This document shows positions 46,403-56,044 of a DNA stretch of 64,000 nt, in pieces. Source of the stretch: an uncultured bacterium (GTDB taxonomy: Bacteria; Myxococcota_A; Bradymonadia; UBA7976; VGTA01); NCBI GenBank assembly GCA_943788935.1, contig CALSSE010000002.1, positions 56,716 to 120,715 on the forward strand. Direction: 5' to 3'. Below the pieces are notes generated by a model. That model was not told the origin of the DNA, searched no databases, and worked only from the letters and a program-made list of their open reading frames with translations. Positions within the stretch are counted from its first letter, which is position 1; the number at the start of each line of letters is the position of its first letter. A program made the position numbers and the translations under genes.

Positions 46403-47911
46403 TCAGTCCTTGGAGGAGAGTAGAGAGAGGACATGGCGGCTCATCTCTTCAAGAGCGATGGTCTCTTGTTGCCTCGCCCTCATATCCTTAATGGCGACGA
46501 CACCACTCTTAAACTCCCGTCCCCCACAGATCAAGACTAGAGGGATCTCTCGACGAGTCGCCTCGGCGATTTGTGCGCGAAACGCCATATCATCTCCCAT
46601 ATATAACGCGGCGTTGACGCCCGCTCTTCTCAACAGAGCGACCAGCTTGACATAATCAGCTTTACGGTTCTTCTCCATTTGAGTCACTAGTACCTCAGTC
46701 TTGGTCGGCGCTAGCTTCACTTGCTCTAGCTCTCTCAAGGCAGCGAAGAGACGATCTACGCCTATGGAGGCACCAACGGCAGGCATACTGTCTGGAGAGA
46801 AGCGGTTCACCAAGTCATTGTAGCGACCACCTGAGCAGACACTGCCGATATCGGGGAGATCGATGAGGGTCGTCTCAAAGACCGGACCGGTATAATAACC
46901 GAGCCCACGAGCGATAGATAAATCGATTCGCCAGCGGTCTCTAGAGACACCCGCCGCGTCTAGATATTGAGTGATCTCTCTTAGCTCTTGTACCCCCTCA
47001 GCCATGACCCCTTGTCCATCACAGAGCGCCTCGACCTCGGAGAGTAGAGCCTCAACATCTCCACTCGCGGTCATAAAGCGTCTCACCGCCTCGCCCGCTT
47101 CTGCGCTAAGTCCTACGCCGCGGCGCTCAGCGCCTCGAGTTAACTCTTCGATCACTTTATCGACGCCGACCTTATCCACTTTATCGATCACTCGGATGAC
47201 ATCGACGAGGAGAGAGGGGTCAAATTGAGCGATCGCCGGTAAGCCATTGAGGATCTTCCGATTATTAACTCGTATGATAAATCGCTCTATACCAAGCGCT
47301 AAAAGGCTGTCATGAACACCCCAGATCACCTCGGCATCAGCGTACATATCCGCTACACCCACAGTGTCTAGGTCAAATTGCATAAACTCACAAAACCGGC
47401 CTCGTTGTGGGCGCTCTCCTCGCCACACCCGTCCGACTTGATATCGCTTGAAAGGTTGGGGAAGTTGACCGCTGTGAGCGGCGATATAACGAGCGAGCGG
47501 TACGGTGAGGTCAAAGCGCATAGCGAGTTCATCCGTCTCTTCGCTCCCCGCCACTTGTCGACCTCGGAGCCGCCGAGTCTGAAAGATCATCTTCGCTGAC
47601 TCATCGTCTCCTTGATCAAAGCCTAAGAGGGTGTCCATGAATTCTACAGCAGGAGTCTCTAATGGGTCGAAACCAAAGCGCTCATAGACGCTCTTAATCG
47701 TGAAGATCATTGAGTCTCGAGCAGACACCTCAGCGGCAGAGTAATCTCTGAAACCTGCAGGGAGGAGAGCGGGTACTCTCTTGGTGCTAAGCTCTGTGTT
47801 AAGCTCTGTGTTAAGCTCTGTGTTAAGCTCTGTGTTAAGCTCTGTGTTAAGCTCTGTGTTAAGCTCTGCTGTATTCGACGTTGTGGATGTACTTGGTTCT
47901 GATGAGCTCAT
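46403..47911 (-). CDS. hisS: Histidyl-tRNA synthetase with repeat-containing N-terminal extension
   Basis: 502 residues; the catalytic core starts near residue 50 (LLPAGFRDYSAAE). Class II motifs are clear: motif 2 FKRYQVGRVWRGERPQRGRFCEFMQFD is represented (GRVWRGERPQ, FCEFMQFD), the histidine-specific ARGLGYYTG motif, and motif 3 GASIGVDRLFAAL, followed by the anticodon-binding domain. It charges tRNA-His with histidine. Odd feature: an N-terminal Ser/Thr-rich extension containing six or seven ELNT repeats absent from normal HisS. The only in-frame Met before the core is at 47911, so the extension appears to be translated unless a non-ATG start is used. Confidence 0.93.
   Translation of the reverse strand: MSSSEPSTSTTSNTAELNTELNTELNTELNTELNTELNTELSTKRVPALLPAGFRDYSAAEVSARDSMIFTIKSVYERFGFDPLETPAVEFMDTLLGFDQGDDESAKMIFQTRRLRGRQVAGSEETDELAMRFDLTVPLARYIAAHSGQLPQPFKRYQVGRVWRGERPQRGRFCEFMQFDLDTVGVADMYADAEVIWGVHDSLLALGIERFIIRVNNRKILNGLPAIAQFDPSLLVDVIRVIDKVDKVGVDKVIEELTRGAERRGVGLSAEAGEAVRRFMTASGDVEALLSEVEALCDGQGVMAEGVQELREITQYLDAAGVSRDRWRIDLSIARGLGYYTGPVFETTLIDLPDIGSVCSGGRYNDLVNRFSPDSMPAVGASIGVDRLFAALRELEQVKLAPTKTEVLVTQMEKNRKADYVKLVALLRRAGVNAALYMGDDMAFRAQIAEATRREIPLVLICGGREFKSGVVAIKDMRARQQETIALEEMSRHVLSLLSSKD
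47786..47869 (-). repeat. 12-bp tandem repeat, seven units, in hisS N-terminus
   Basis: Seven 12-bp units (plus-strand gttaagctctgt; the first and last differ by one base) encode NTEL repeats ahead of the synthetase core. Near-perfect identity indicates recent expansion inside an essential gene. Confidence 0.95.
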
Positions 47912-47994
47912 CTCGATCCCCCTTGACGCTATGATAATGTTTGAGGTTGACTATCAACCCTACACTCCCCTGTCAACAATGAGAGGATCTCTCT

Positions 47995-48909
47995 GTGCCA
48001 CCTCAGTATAGCGTTAGCCCAAACCCTAAAGTCTCCTTTCAGACTATGTATGAGGATGAGCACTTATTAGTGTTAAATAAGCCCTCGGGCCTAGTGACCC
48101 AACCGGGGGCGAAACATCAACATGATACGCTGCTGAATGGCGCCTTTTCTGTTTGGGGTAAACGCTTACAAAATTTGGGTAAGAAGCGAGATTATGGATT
48201 ACTTCATCGCCTTGATCGTGGGACGAGTGGTCTGGTGATGATAGCGCTCAGCGCTGAGGCCTACGATGGACTCCGATCGCAGTTTGAGTCTCGAGAGATT
48301 CAGAAACTTTATTGGACGATCGTCTCCGGAGCGCCTCGTGATCGTAGCGGTCGATGTGACGTCGATATCGCTGAGCAAAGGATCAATGGTAAGAAGAGAG
48401 CGGTGTTGGTCCCTCCACGCTTCAAGAAGGTTCAAACCTCTCCTCGAATATCATCTAGCAGAGGGCAGCGAAGCGTCCTTAGGCACAGGAGCTCCTCATC
48501 GAGCCCAGTAACAGGACCTAGAGCCCAAAAAGCGATCACCGATTATAGAGTCTTGCACAGCCGGCGTGGGGCACATGGCTTGACCTCTCTCGTCGAATGT
48601 CAGCTCCTCACGGGTAGGTTACATCAGATCAGAGCGCATATGCGAGGGATGAATACGCCGGTTTTGGGCGATTTTGAGTATGGAGGTAAGAGCGCGCTTA
48701 ATCTCCTCGTTAAGGGACTCAAGAGGGATCATTTGGCGCTCCATGCGGGGTCTCTTTGCTTCACTCATCCCATCGATCAACGAATTATTACTTTAAACGC
48801 TGATTTCCCGACATGGTGGACAGCATTGGGAGAGGTTTTGAATCTTGCCATTGACTCAGAGGTGATTCAGCGAAACACAGGTTTTGCAACGGAGAGCGGA
48901 CTACCATAG
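47995..48909 (+). CDS. RluD-family pseudouridine synthase
   Basis: 304 residues from GTG at 47995. Catalytic motif HRLDRGTSGLV with Asp74, LVLNKPSGL near the N-terminus, and LLTGRLHQIRAHM near the C-terminus identify the RluA/RluD family, which isomerises uridine in rRNA or tRNA. There is no N-terminal S4 domain, unlike RluD itself, so it is nearer RluA/RluC-like short forms; the target base cannot be told. A basic Ser/Arg-rich insert lies around residues 145-175. The gene is divergent from hisS, with about 80 bp between starts. Confidence 0.9.
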   Translation: MPPQYSVSPNPKVSFQTMYEDEHLLVLNKPSGLVTQPGAKHQHDTLLNGAFSVWGKRLQNLGKKRDYGLLHRLDRGTSGLVMIALSAEAYDGLRSQFESREIQKLYWTIVSGAPRDRSGRCDVDIAEQRINGKKRAVLVPPRFKKVQTSPRISSSRGQRSVLRHRSSSSSPVTGPRAQKAITDYRVLHSRRGAHGLTSLVECQLLTGRLHQIRAHMRGMNTPVLGDFEYGGKSALNLLVKGLKRDHLALHAGSLCFTHPIDQRIITLNADFPTWWTALGEVLNLAIDSEVIQRNTGFATESGLP

Positions 48910-49006
48910 AATGCCTTGAGGTCTAGACTTGACGAAATGAGTCTAAATCAACCTGCTTAGAAAAATATAAAGCGGTTCAGCTTACCAATATCGATGTGGA
49001 GATATA

Positions 49007-50923
49007 ATGATTAGCTTAAGTCAAGTACTGAGGGGCTCTTGGTTCCGAAGAGGAGGAGTCCGAAGAGGAGGGGTCCGAAGAGGAACAATCCGAAGAGGAA
49101 TAATCCAAAGAGTAGCAATGAGGTGTAATATAATAGGGGGGGAGTTAATGAGGAGCCAAGAGGGCTCTGTGGAGTCGAGAAGAGAGCCTCTCTCTCGCGA
49201 TCTCTCATCAGTCGCCTGTCTCTTGTCTCTGAGCGCATTATTTATCGGCTGCGAGAGTGAGCCAGGCGCTCCGGTGAGCGAAGCGGGAATCGAGGCAGAT
49301 GCCGCGCCGCCTGGTGGAGAGGTGATGAGCGGGGAAGAGATGGGGGGGGAGATCGAATGTGAGTCTATTGCCACAGGTCTGTCGAGCTCAGATGAGCTCT
49401 GTGATGAGGTCGATAATGACTGTGATGGTGAGATCGATGAGGGGTTCGAACAATTGGGGATGAGCTGCGAGCGTCGCCGCATGAGCTGTGTCTCTGAAGG
49501 CGTCTTCGCGTGCGACAGTGAGGGTGGGGTCAGCTGTGATGCCCAAGAGATCACTCTGAGCGAGGAGCTCTGTGATGAGGCCGATAATGACTGTGACGGC
49601 GAGGTTGATGAGGGCTTTGCGTTCCTCCTCGATGTGGAGCACTGTGGTCGCTGTGGAAATGCCTGCGATGTGATGAATGGAGTTGGTCGCTGTGACTCCG
49701 GTGAATGTGTGATCGGTAGTTGTGAAGCGGGATTTGAAGATAACAATGGTGACCTCAGTGACGGTTGTGAGTGTAACAGAGATCAGGGAGAGCTCTGCGA
49801 TGGCATTGACAACGATTGCGACGGTCAGATCGATGAGAGCTTTGGTGTAGGGAGCGGTTGCGTAGTCGGAGAAGGCGTGTGTCAATCAACGGGCAACGTG
49901 GTCTGCATCAATGAGCAACAAGCCGCGTGCGACGCGTTAGAGGGCCCCTCAATGACCGAGATATGTGATGGGCTCGATAATGACTGTGATGGCCAAAGCG
50001 ACGAAGACTTTGATATCGATCAGGATGGCGCCCCCTCCTGTGAAGAGTGCACAGAGTGCTTGATGAGCGGTGGGGATGAGTGTCCAGAGTATTGCCAACT
50101 TAATGACTGTCAAGACGCCGATCAAAATATAAGTCCTTACTCTTGGGATACTTGCGCCGATATGATCGATCAAAACTGTGACGGCGCAGATGCCCCTTGT
50201 ACTGAGGCTTATGCGAGGGCAACTCAGCTGAGTATCGTGAGCGCTACCGATACTCTTGGGACATGTCCGGATCAAAACGGAGATGGTCTTGGCGATAACG
50301 CCTTTAGCCAAATTAGTGGGATAGCGAACCCTTCAATCGCGGACTATATTGGCCGAAATCAGATGAACATTTTGGTGGGCGCCTATCAGTTTGACACCAA
50401 CCGCCCGCAGAGCAGATTCAATCTCTCGGTACTCTTGGGGAGTCATTATCGCAATTCTAATCCTTCGCGATACTTGATCAGGCAGACAAACTTTTCGGAC
50501 AATGGCCGACCGCTCATGCTCTTTCCCTTTGCTCAAATCAATGAGCGGCAGCTCGAAGGTGGACCCGGCACATTCATGTTTAACGCTCCTTTCGCCAACG
50601 CTAACGGCGATACTCTCCTCATCGAAGTGCCTATTGAAGGGGCTTATATTAAGGGAACCTTCACCCAGAGCGTGACTGACTCGAGCCAATTTAACCTCAG
50701 TAACGGCTTAGTGTCTGGATACATCAATAAGGAGACTCTTCAAGAGAGTTTAGTCCTCCTCGATCCACCGATCGTGAGAGTGATTCAATCACTGATCACT
50801 CCAGACCTCGATCTGAATCGAGATGGTGATCCCGACTACTACAGCATCTGTCTGCTGACGACCTTGACCGGTGTGGAGATCGAGATCGAAGAGCTAGAGC
50901 CTACCCCAGAGCCAGAACCTTAA
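49007..50923 (+). CDS. MopE-repeat lipoprotein
   Basis: The open frame starts at an ATG with GGAG 5 bases upstream, but the lipobox (LFIGC, Cys about 85) lies unusually far in; ATGs at 49118 and 49148 would give a normal signal length, though with poorer ribosome spacing. The extra N-terminus is made of Arg-rich 5-residue repeats (RRGGV). The mature protein has four MopE-type repeats (CDEVDNDCDGEIDEG type), one CGRCGNAC module followed by a DGCEC end, an EF-hand-like stretch and a beta-rich C-terminal domain of about 230 residues of unknown family. Probably exported and surface-bound, relying on metal or Ca2+ for folding. Related in design to the giant protein at 3708-10802. Confidence 0.75.
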   Translation: MISLSQVLRGSWFRRGGVRRGGVRRGTIRRGIIQRVAMRCNIIGGELMRSQEGSVESRREPLSRDLSSVACLLSLSALFIGCESEPGAPVSEAGIEADAAPPGGEVMSGEEMGGEIECESIATGLSSSDELCDEVDNDCDGEIDEGFEQLGMSCERRRMSCVSEGVFACDSEGGVSCDAQEITLSEELCDEADNDCDGEVDEGFAFLLDVEHCGRCGNACDVMNGVGRCDSGECVIGSCEAGFEDNNGDLSDGCECNRDQGELCDGIDNDCDGQIDESFGVGSGCVVGEGVCQSTGNVVCINEQQAACDALEGPSMTEICDGLDNDCDGQSDEDFDIDQDGAPSCEECTECLMSGGDECPEYCQLNDCQDADQNISPYSWDTCADMIDQNCDGADAPCTEAYARATQLSIVSATDTLGTCPDQNGDGLGDNAFSQISGIANPSIADYIGRNQMNILVGAYQFDTNRPQSRFNLSVLLGSHYRNSNPSRYLIRQTNFSDNGRPLMLFPFAQINERQLEGGPGTFMFNAPFANANGDTLLIEVPIEGAYIKGTFTQSVTDSSQFNLSNGLVSGYINKETLQESLVLLDPPIVRVIQSLITPDLDLNRDGDPDYYSICLLTTLTGVEIEIEELEPTPEPEP

Positions 50924-50953
50924 AGTGCTGCTCGGGGAGTGAGGCTCGTTGAT

Positions 50954-50970
50954 AAAGCGCGAAGCGCTTT
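50954..50970. terminator. Hairpin between convergent genes
   Basis: AAAGCGC-GAA-GCGCTTT is a perfect 7-bp stem with a 3-base loop between the MopE lipoprotein gene (plus) and the TerB-like gene (minus), touching the stop codon of the latter. Position and symmetry suit a bidirectional terminator, although the T tract is only three bases. Confidence 0.5.
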
Positions 50971-51397
50971 AGGCCATCCCGACCTCTTTCTTAACTTTGG
51001 TGTACCAGTTGCTGAACCAACCGGTCTTGACCTGATTAAGACCTGAGCCCTCCATCTCTTCAACGATCATCTTCTTCACTTGGATGTTAGTGATCTTGCC
51101 GTTTACTTTAGCGGCGGTTGTTTGATAGAGGAGATCGAATTCTTTCTCATCGACAACACCGTCATTACCAGCGAATACACGAAGTTGGTTCTTCATCTCT
51201 TTGATGACCTCGCTCTCAAGTACATAGCTCTGCATTTGGCAGGCCTGTACGAGCGCCATCCGTGCAGTATCGAGGTCAACATTCATAGAGATCGCGATCT
51301 GAAGGATCTCTTTCTCTTCAGCGCGGTCGACATACTGATCGTCAAAAGCGCGGAGTTTGATCTCATTGATAAAGCGTTGGCGGATATCTTCACTCAT
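50969..51397 (-). CDS. TerB-like small helical protein
   Basis: 142 residues, mostly helical, no signal or membrane helix. The layout (EEKEILQIAISMNVDLDTARM, then an EF-hand-like FAGNDGVVDEKEF) resembles TerB/DnaJ-TerB-type domains that carry acidic metal-binding helices. An AAGGAG ribosome site lies ahead of the ATG. The tandem TerD gene follows upstream on the same strand, supporting a role in the TerD-type metal or stress response. Sequence similarity to canonical TerB is weak, so the family call is tentative. Confidence 0.6.
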   Translation of the reverse strand: MSEDIRQRFINEIKLRAFDDQYVDRAEEKEILQIAISMNVDLDTARMALVQACQMQSYVLESEVIKEMKNQLRVFAGNDGVVDEKEFDLLYQTTAAKVNGKITNIQVKKMIVEEMEGSGLNQVKTGWFSNWYTKVKKEVGMA

Positions 51398-51449
51398 AGG
51401 TGATCTCCTTATTTTCTTACGCGAATGCGTGTGTGGGAAAAGCGTAACA

Positions 51450-51478
51450 AGTAGAATGACACTACTTTAAAGTGTCAA
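51450..51478 (-). promoter_or_regulatory. Putative promoter with palindrome ahead of TerB-like gene
   Basis: On the minus strand TTGACA is followed after 17 bases by TCTACT, a fair sigma70 match. The palindrome TGACACT-N7-AGTGTCA (51457-51477) covers the -35 box and spacer and could be an operator. The -10 is about 50 bases upstream of the ATG at 51397. Confidence 0.4.
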
Positions 51479-51600
51479 CTTATTTTCTACTTAATTAGTG
51501 GATGGGTAGAGGTTTAAATAAATTGTGATTCGATTAACTTCAGAGAAGTACAAGGTATTCCTCTCTATTCAAAAAAATAGATAGGCGGCTTGAGAAGAGC

Positions 51601-52758
51601 TCAGCTGTTGGAGAGAGATCTAATAGAAGGCTTCTTCTTGAGCACCTTATTGATGTTTATGATTTTGGGAGTTGAGCCCTCATTGTTAATCTCAGCGATC
51701 ACGCACCAAGCGCCCATCTCTTTAGTGTTAAGAGGGACAAAGATCTCTTGTTCTCCGGCTTGAAGGCTGACGCGCCCATCGTATGAACCGAAGCGAGCGT
51801 TCGGCTTGTTGAAGATATTAGCGACGATGATCGCTCGGTCGATGACCGAGATGTCTCCGAAGCGGATATTCTCTTCGTTATCACCCCCCTCATCACCGAT
51901 GCCCGCGTCTTGATCGAGCTCGATATGAGGGAGATTTTTGAGCTTCCCCCGATTTCCAAAATAGATTTGCCCTTCTTGGGGAGGGACAGACTTCGCGCTA
52001 CTCGAACCAAAGAGACTGCTCAAGAAACCACCGCTCTGGGCCTCTGTCTCTTTGGTTAAGTAGAAGCAATGTAGATCCAAGTCTACACTCGCAGTCCACA
52101 CCAATTGAGCAGAGATATCGCCATTGATGACTGAAATATCGGCGCTGTCGCCACTAGATTGAAGCAGCAGCTTATTGGCTAGCGAGAGCTGATCAGCGCC
52201 GGGGAGCTGAGCGCGGAAGTCAGTGAATGTGAGGACTTGGCTCTCGTTATGGAGAACAGCGCCGAGGAGGTCATTGGTGTGCTCTATTCGAGCGAAGACT
52301 GCCACTGCGCCTTGTTCTTTGGAGGCGAGAACCACAGTCGCCTCTTCTCCTCGCTCATTCTTGATTGTGACTCGACCATCAAAAGAAGCAAATTCACTCT
52401 TTTGGTTTCTTGAAGCGTCAGTGAAGTTCATCGCCACGAGATATAATTCTTTAATATCGTCAAATTTTGCGATCTTGAGAGTCTCTACTTTTTCATCATC
52501 ACCGCTTCCTCCGCCGACACCTGCATCTTGATCGAGCTTCATATAAGGAAAGGTGTTTAGGCTCCCTTGTCCTCCATCTGCATACATCGATGAGTAGATC
52601 CCGCCGACCTCTCCAGACTTAGTACGATAAAAAGCCATGAGATCTAAATCAACGTCAGCATGCCAAGATAACTTCACGGTCAGGTCACTGACGAAGAGCT
52701 GACGCTTATCGCCTTGGTTGGAGAGGATTGAATCAACGAGGTCTTCGTTTTGGCTCAT
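51601..52758 (-). CDS. Tandem TerD-domain protein
   Basis: 385 residues with two complete TerD domains. Domain 1 (about 20-190) has LSWHADVDLDLMAFY and KLDQDAGVGGGSGDDE; domain 2 (about 205-370) has LVWTASVDLDLHCFY and ELDQDAGIGDEGGDNE. The DLDL and DQDAG/GGDxE segments are the Ca2+-binding acidic motifs of the family. TerD proteins are cytoplasmic or membrane-peripheral and are linked to tellurite, phage and other stress resistance. A GGAG site lies 7 bases before the ATG. No TerC or TerF gene is nearby, so this may be a general stress module. Confidence 0.88.
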   Translation of the reverse strand: MSQNEDLVDSILSNQGDKRQLFVSDLTVKLSWHADVDLDLMAFYRTKSGEVGGIYSSMYADGGQGSLNTFPYMKLDQDAGVGGGSGDDEKVETLKIAKFDDIKELYLVAMNFTDASRNQKSEFASFDGRVTIKNERGEEATVVLASKEQGAVAVFARIEHTNDLLGAVLHNESQVLTFTDFRAQLPGADQLSLANKLLLQSSGDSADISVINGDISAQLVWTASVDLDLHCFYLTKETEAQSGGFLSSLFGSSSAKSVPPQEGQIYFGNRGKLKNLPHIELDQDAGIGDEGGDNEENIRFGDISVIDRAIIVANIFNKPNARFGSYDGRVSLQAGEQEIFVPLNTKEMGAWCVIAEINNEGSTPKIININKVLKKKPSIRSLSNS

Positions 52759-53107
52759 GTGTTAGCTCCGATGTTATGGAGAGAGAGGTGATATGATGAT
52801 CAGAGAAACTATAATCTATACACATAAACATTGATAATCAATAGAGCTTGTCCTCTAAGGTGGCTCAATGTTTAGCGAGATCATGATTAAGGAAATGGAA
52901 GAGCGGAGGCTCTGTATAGGGAGTGTACCCACAAGGTCTTTAAAGAGAACGAACGTCTTAACGGAGAGTAGACATAACCGTATTCCCTAATATAAGCACA
53001 TTCTATCATTCAGGAAGCGTTGACAGCATACGTCTTGTGTTTAAATAAATCTTAAGCCATACAAAGGTTAATATCATCTTCTTAACAGAGCTCATGAGGA
53101 GCTGTTC
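52759..53107. other. Intergenic region between tandem-TerD gene and dnaJ
   Basis: A 349-bp divergent gap with A+T-rich stretches. Apart from the promoter candidate at 53020-53047 and the GAGGAG ribosome site of dnaJ, I see no open frame, strong hairpin or repeat. Confidence 0.6.
53020..53047 (+). promoter_or_regulatory. Putative sigma70 promoter of dnaJ
   Basis: A perfect TTGACA (53020-53025), a 16-base spacer and TAAATA (53042-53047) lie about 60 bases upstream of the dnaJ ATG. No clear heat-shock (sigma32) or CIRCE element is seen. Confidence 0.45.
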
Positions 53108-54163
53108 ATGCCAGCCGACTATTATGAATCCCTAGGTGTCTCTAAAGACGCAGATGCGTCTACCCTAAAAAAAGCGTATCGAAAATTAGCGATGAAGTAT
53201 CATCCAGACCGTAATGATACACCTGAGGCTGAGGCGAAGTTCAAAGAGATCAGTGAAGCGTATGAAGTGCTCTCAGACGATGAGAAGCGTAGCATTTACG
53301 ATCGCTTCGGTCATGATGGCCTTAAGGGTCAGATGGGAGGAGGAGGCTTCTCGAGCGCCGAGGATATTTTCTCTCAGATCTTTGATGGCTTTTTTGGAGG
53401 AGGGGGCTTCGGAGGAGGAGGAGGAGGAGGAGGTCGCCGGACTCGGCGTCCAAAGGGCTCAGATTATCAGATCGAGGAAGAGATCACTCTCGCCTCTTGT
53501 CTCCACAAGCAGGACCGAGAGATCGTCGTTCCCTACGAGAAAGAATGTGGTCACTGTGATGGCTCTGGCGCGGCACCCGGCACCTCGCCGGTCCGCTGTT
53601 CTACCTGTCATGGCCACGGTCAAGTCGCCATCGATCACGGGATCATCCGCATGGCTCAGACTTGTCCGACGTGTAGAGGACAAGGGACGATCATCAAGAA
53701 ACGCTGCAAGAAGTGTAAGGGCGGCGGTAAAGTGCCTGATGAGCAGACTGTCAAAGTTCACATCCCCGCTGGAGTCGATAGCGGGATGCGCTTAAGGGTT
53801 AAAGGCAAAGGAGAGCCAGCGCCAAAAGGTGGGGATCCTGGAGATCTCTATGTTATCTTGCGAGTCGAAGACCACCCGACTTTACAGCGAGAAGGAGAGT
53901 CTCTCGTCACCGATTTACCCATCGACATGGTGACCGCCTGCTTGGGGGGAGAGTTAATGATCGATGGCATTGATGGTGAAGTCGAGGTTGAGGTCGAATC
54001 AGGCATTCAGCCTGATGATGTGATCAAGATCAGAGGTGAGGGGATGCCTCAGCTGAACTCGAGTAAGCGAGGGGATCTGTTCTTAAGAGTGGTTGTTCAA
54101 ATACCTAAGGAGCTCAGCGAGGCACAGCGAGATCATTTAGCCTCATTCAAGGACCTCAAATGA
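53108..54163 (+). CDS. dnaJ: Chaperone DnaJ (Hsp40)
   Basis: 351 residues: J domain with His32-Pro33-Asp34 in YHPDRND, Gly/Phe-rich linker (about 75-115, unusually rich in runs of Gly), zinc-binding region with four CxxCxGxG-type motifs ([32 protein letters not shown]), and the substrate-binding C-terminal domains. It stimulates DnaK ATPase and delivers unfolded protein. No dnaK or grpE lies nearby, so it may be the dedicated or a second DnaJ; the full zinc region makes it type I. It is slightly short at the C-terminus. Confidence 0.93.
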   Translation: MPADYYESLGVSKDADASTLKKAYRKLAMKYHPDRNDTPEAEAKFKEISEAYEVLSDDEKRSIYDRFGHDGLKGQMGGGGFSSAEDIFSQIFDGFFGGGGFGGGGGGGGRRTRRPKGSDYQIEEEITLASCLHKQDREIVVPYEKECGHCDGSGAAPGTSPVRCSTCHGHGQVAIDHGIIRMAQTCPTCRGQGTIIKKRCKKCKGGGKVPDEQTVKVHIPAGVDSGMRLRVKGKGEPAPKGGDPGDLYVILRVEDHPTLQREGESLVTDLPIDMVTACLGGELMIDGIDGEVEVEVESGIQPDDVIKIRGEGMPQLNSSKRGDLFLRVVVQIPKELSEAQRDHLASFKDLK

Positions 54164-54203
54164 GACAGAGCATAGAGCAGAGACTCGTGGAGCTCAGCAG
54201 TCA

Positions 54204-55970
54204 ATGAACACCGCTGGCCTGCTCCTGTTCTCTTTGTCGCTGACTTTGATCTCTTGCGGAGCTCAGCAGCGTGTCATTCGAGGAGAGGTGAAGGCGCAGA
54301 ACACGTATCATCAGAGAGCCGCGGCGGTTATTCTCGATGATCGAGCGTTCGACTGTGATCCACAGAGGTTAAAAACGCTTAAAAGCTCACTCTCTTCTCC
54401 GACGGTCTTCACCAACGCGACCCGCCTCAGTCAACTCGCTGCGAGACGACCGAACACCGTTAATATTTGGCTCGATTGGCTTGAGGCTCAAGGAGGTGAG
54501 ATCGCCTTATTAATGAGCACAGGCTCTGAGGCTGATGGACTAGAGACCCATAGAGACGCCTTGAGACAAACCTTGCTCCGCTTAGGACGGTCTGATCGTA
54601 AACCCCCTTTACGAGCTCAACTTACCCATTCATCCCTCAAGAAAACCACGCTCTATGACCCCTCTTGGCTTCATATTCAAGATGACCAGCTCTTCTCTCA
54701 CCTTCATCGTCAAGAGACTTCAGTGGCTGAGAGTGAGAGAACGAGTGAGAAAACGAGTGAGGATAAGAGGATAGAGACGAATCGATGCGATCGCCTCATT
54801 CTTGACTATCAGCAGCAAGAGCGATCGGCAGCGGTTACACCTATAAGAGAGCTCTATGAACAGACCGTCAACGCCGGGGTGCGTCTGTTGCGAGCGCCCC
54901 GCGCCCCCATCTCTGCGGCCTGTTTAAAGCTCTTTGCTCTAGATCCGATGACCTCTAGCGAGAGTGATCCAGATCCTACTCGGCCGGTGACGAGATGGCA
55001 CCTCGTCCTTAAGAGACTAGCCCCTAATCCAGGTGATAACAGTCCCTCTCCGCGTTATCTGACGCTCCCTCTTCCTCATGTTGGTGAAGGTATCCCGAGA
55101 TGGGGGTTAAAAGAGGGGACACTCGAACAGCTCTGGTCTAAGAGGGCGCTATGGTGGGGGGCGCGTGGATGTTGGCAAGAGGTCTCTCTTAACCAAGTAC
55201 AGCCTCCGCTCGGTCATTATTCGGGACATTGGCGTCACCATCTCTCTTATAAAGGGCGTCGAACGTCAAGCCGAGCTCCTTATACAAAGCTCTTTCAGAC
55301 GACGGTTCAAGAGTGGCTCGCTCCCACATCTGACATCGGGTTGATCTCTAGAGAGCGAGCGGCGCTCTCTGAGGATGAGAGAGGGCTCAGTCTAGCGTTG
55401 AGAGGGGTCTTGGAGACGGCGACTCCCCCACATCATTTACTGAAACATAGATTGAGCTCAGCGCGACTCGCCGCCCTATGGAGTGGAGATCGGGAGGGTC
55501 ACTCCCCTTTTCCCTCTGCTTATTTTGGTGTTTTACTCCTCCCTTATCTCTCATATGAAGCCTTATTACAGCTCAGCGATGATCGCGGTCTTTTTGAGCT
55601 CGCTTATCAGCGTCGTAGCCTCGCTCCTCTAGTGTTTGTTCCGCAGAACCCTCAAGATCATCGCTTAATGGGTAAACGTGGAGAAGAGCTACGAGAGAGA
55701 CTCGCTGATCATCTTGATCAACTTCAAAGAGGGGATATCTTTACTGCAGAAGAGACCCCTGTAAACGCGTGGCGTCGGTTGGGTACTCCAAGCCTCTTTG
55801 AAGACGCGAAATCGATCCTTAAAGAGCGCTTAAGCCTATTTTTGCGAGATCAAAGCCCCCATGAAGGTCAGCGCTTGATCATCCCCGGTGAGGTGATCAC
55901 CTCTCGCTTGGGACCTTGGTTGGGAGAGCAGCGCCTGAAGACCACTCTCCCTCCAACCCTGTTACCCTAA
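54204..55970 (+). CDS. Putative lipoprotein of unknown function
   Basis: 588 residues with a lipoprotein signal ending LTLISC (Cys about 18). The rest is polar, rich in Arg, Leu and Ser, and has no repeats or recognised motifs. A central segment WHLVLKRLAPNPGDNSPSPR precedes a Trp-rich stretch (WWGARGCWQE), and the C-terminal half is helical. It follows dnaJ by 40 bp on the same strand. Likely anchored in a membrane facing the periplasm. Family unknown. Confidence 0.65.
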   Translation: MNTAGLLLFSLSLTLISCGAQQRVIRGEVKAQNTYHQRAAAVILDDRAFDCDPQRLKTLKSSLSSPTVFTNATRLSQLAARRPNTVNIWLDWLEAQGGEIALLMSTGSEADGLETHRDALRQTLLRLGRSDRKPPLRAQLTHSSLKKTTLYDPSWLHIQDDQLFSHLHRQETSVAESERTSEKTSEDKRIETNRCDRLILDYQQQERSAAVTPIRELYEQTVNAGVRLLRAPRAPISAACLKLFALDPMTSSESDPDPTRPVTRWHLVLKRLAPNPGDNSPSPRYLTLPLPHVGEGIPRWGLKEGTLEQLWSKRALWWGARGCWQEVSLNQVQPPLGHYSGHWRHHLSYKGRRTSSRAPYTKLFQTTVQEWLAPTSDIGLISRERAALSEDERGLSLALRGVLETATPPHHLLKHRLSSARLAALWSGDREGHSPFPSAYFGVLLLPYLSYEALLQLSDDRGLFELAYQRRSLAPLVFVPQNPQDHRLMGKRGEELRERLADHLDQLQRGDIFTAEETPVNAWRRLGTPSLFEDAKSILKERLSLFLRDQSPHEGQRLIIPGEVITSRLGPWLGEQRLKTTLPPTLLP

Positions 55971-56044
55971 GCGCTCTAATGCTCTCTTCGCCAGGCTTAT
56001 GATTCTGATCCTAAGCGTGATGAAGGATAAGCTCAGAGATCGAT

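Noticed and set aside
53459..53761. Antisense open frame within dnaJ
   Set aside because: It lies entirely opposite the conserved zinc-finger region and has no recognisable features.
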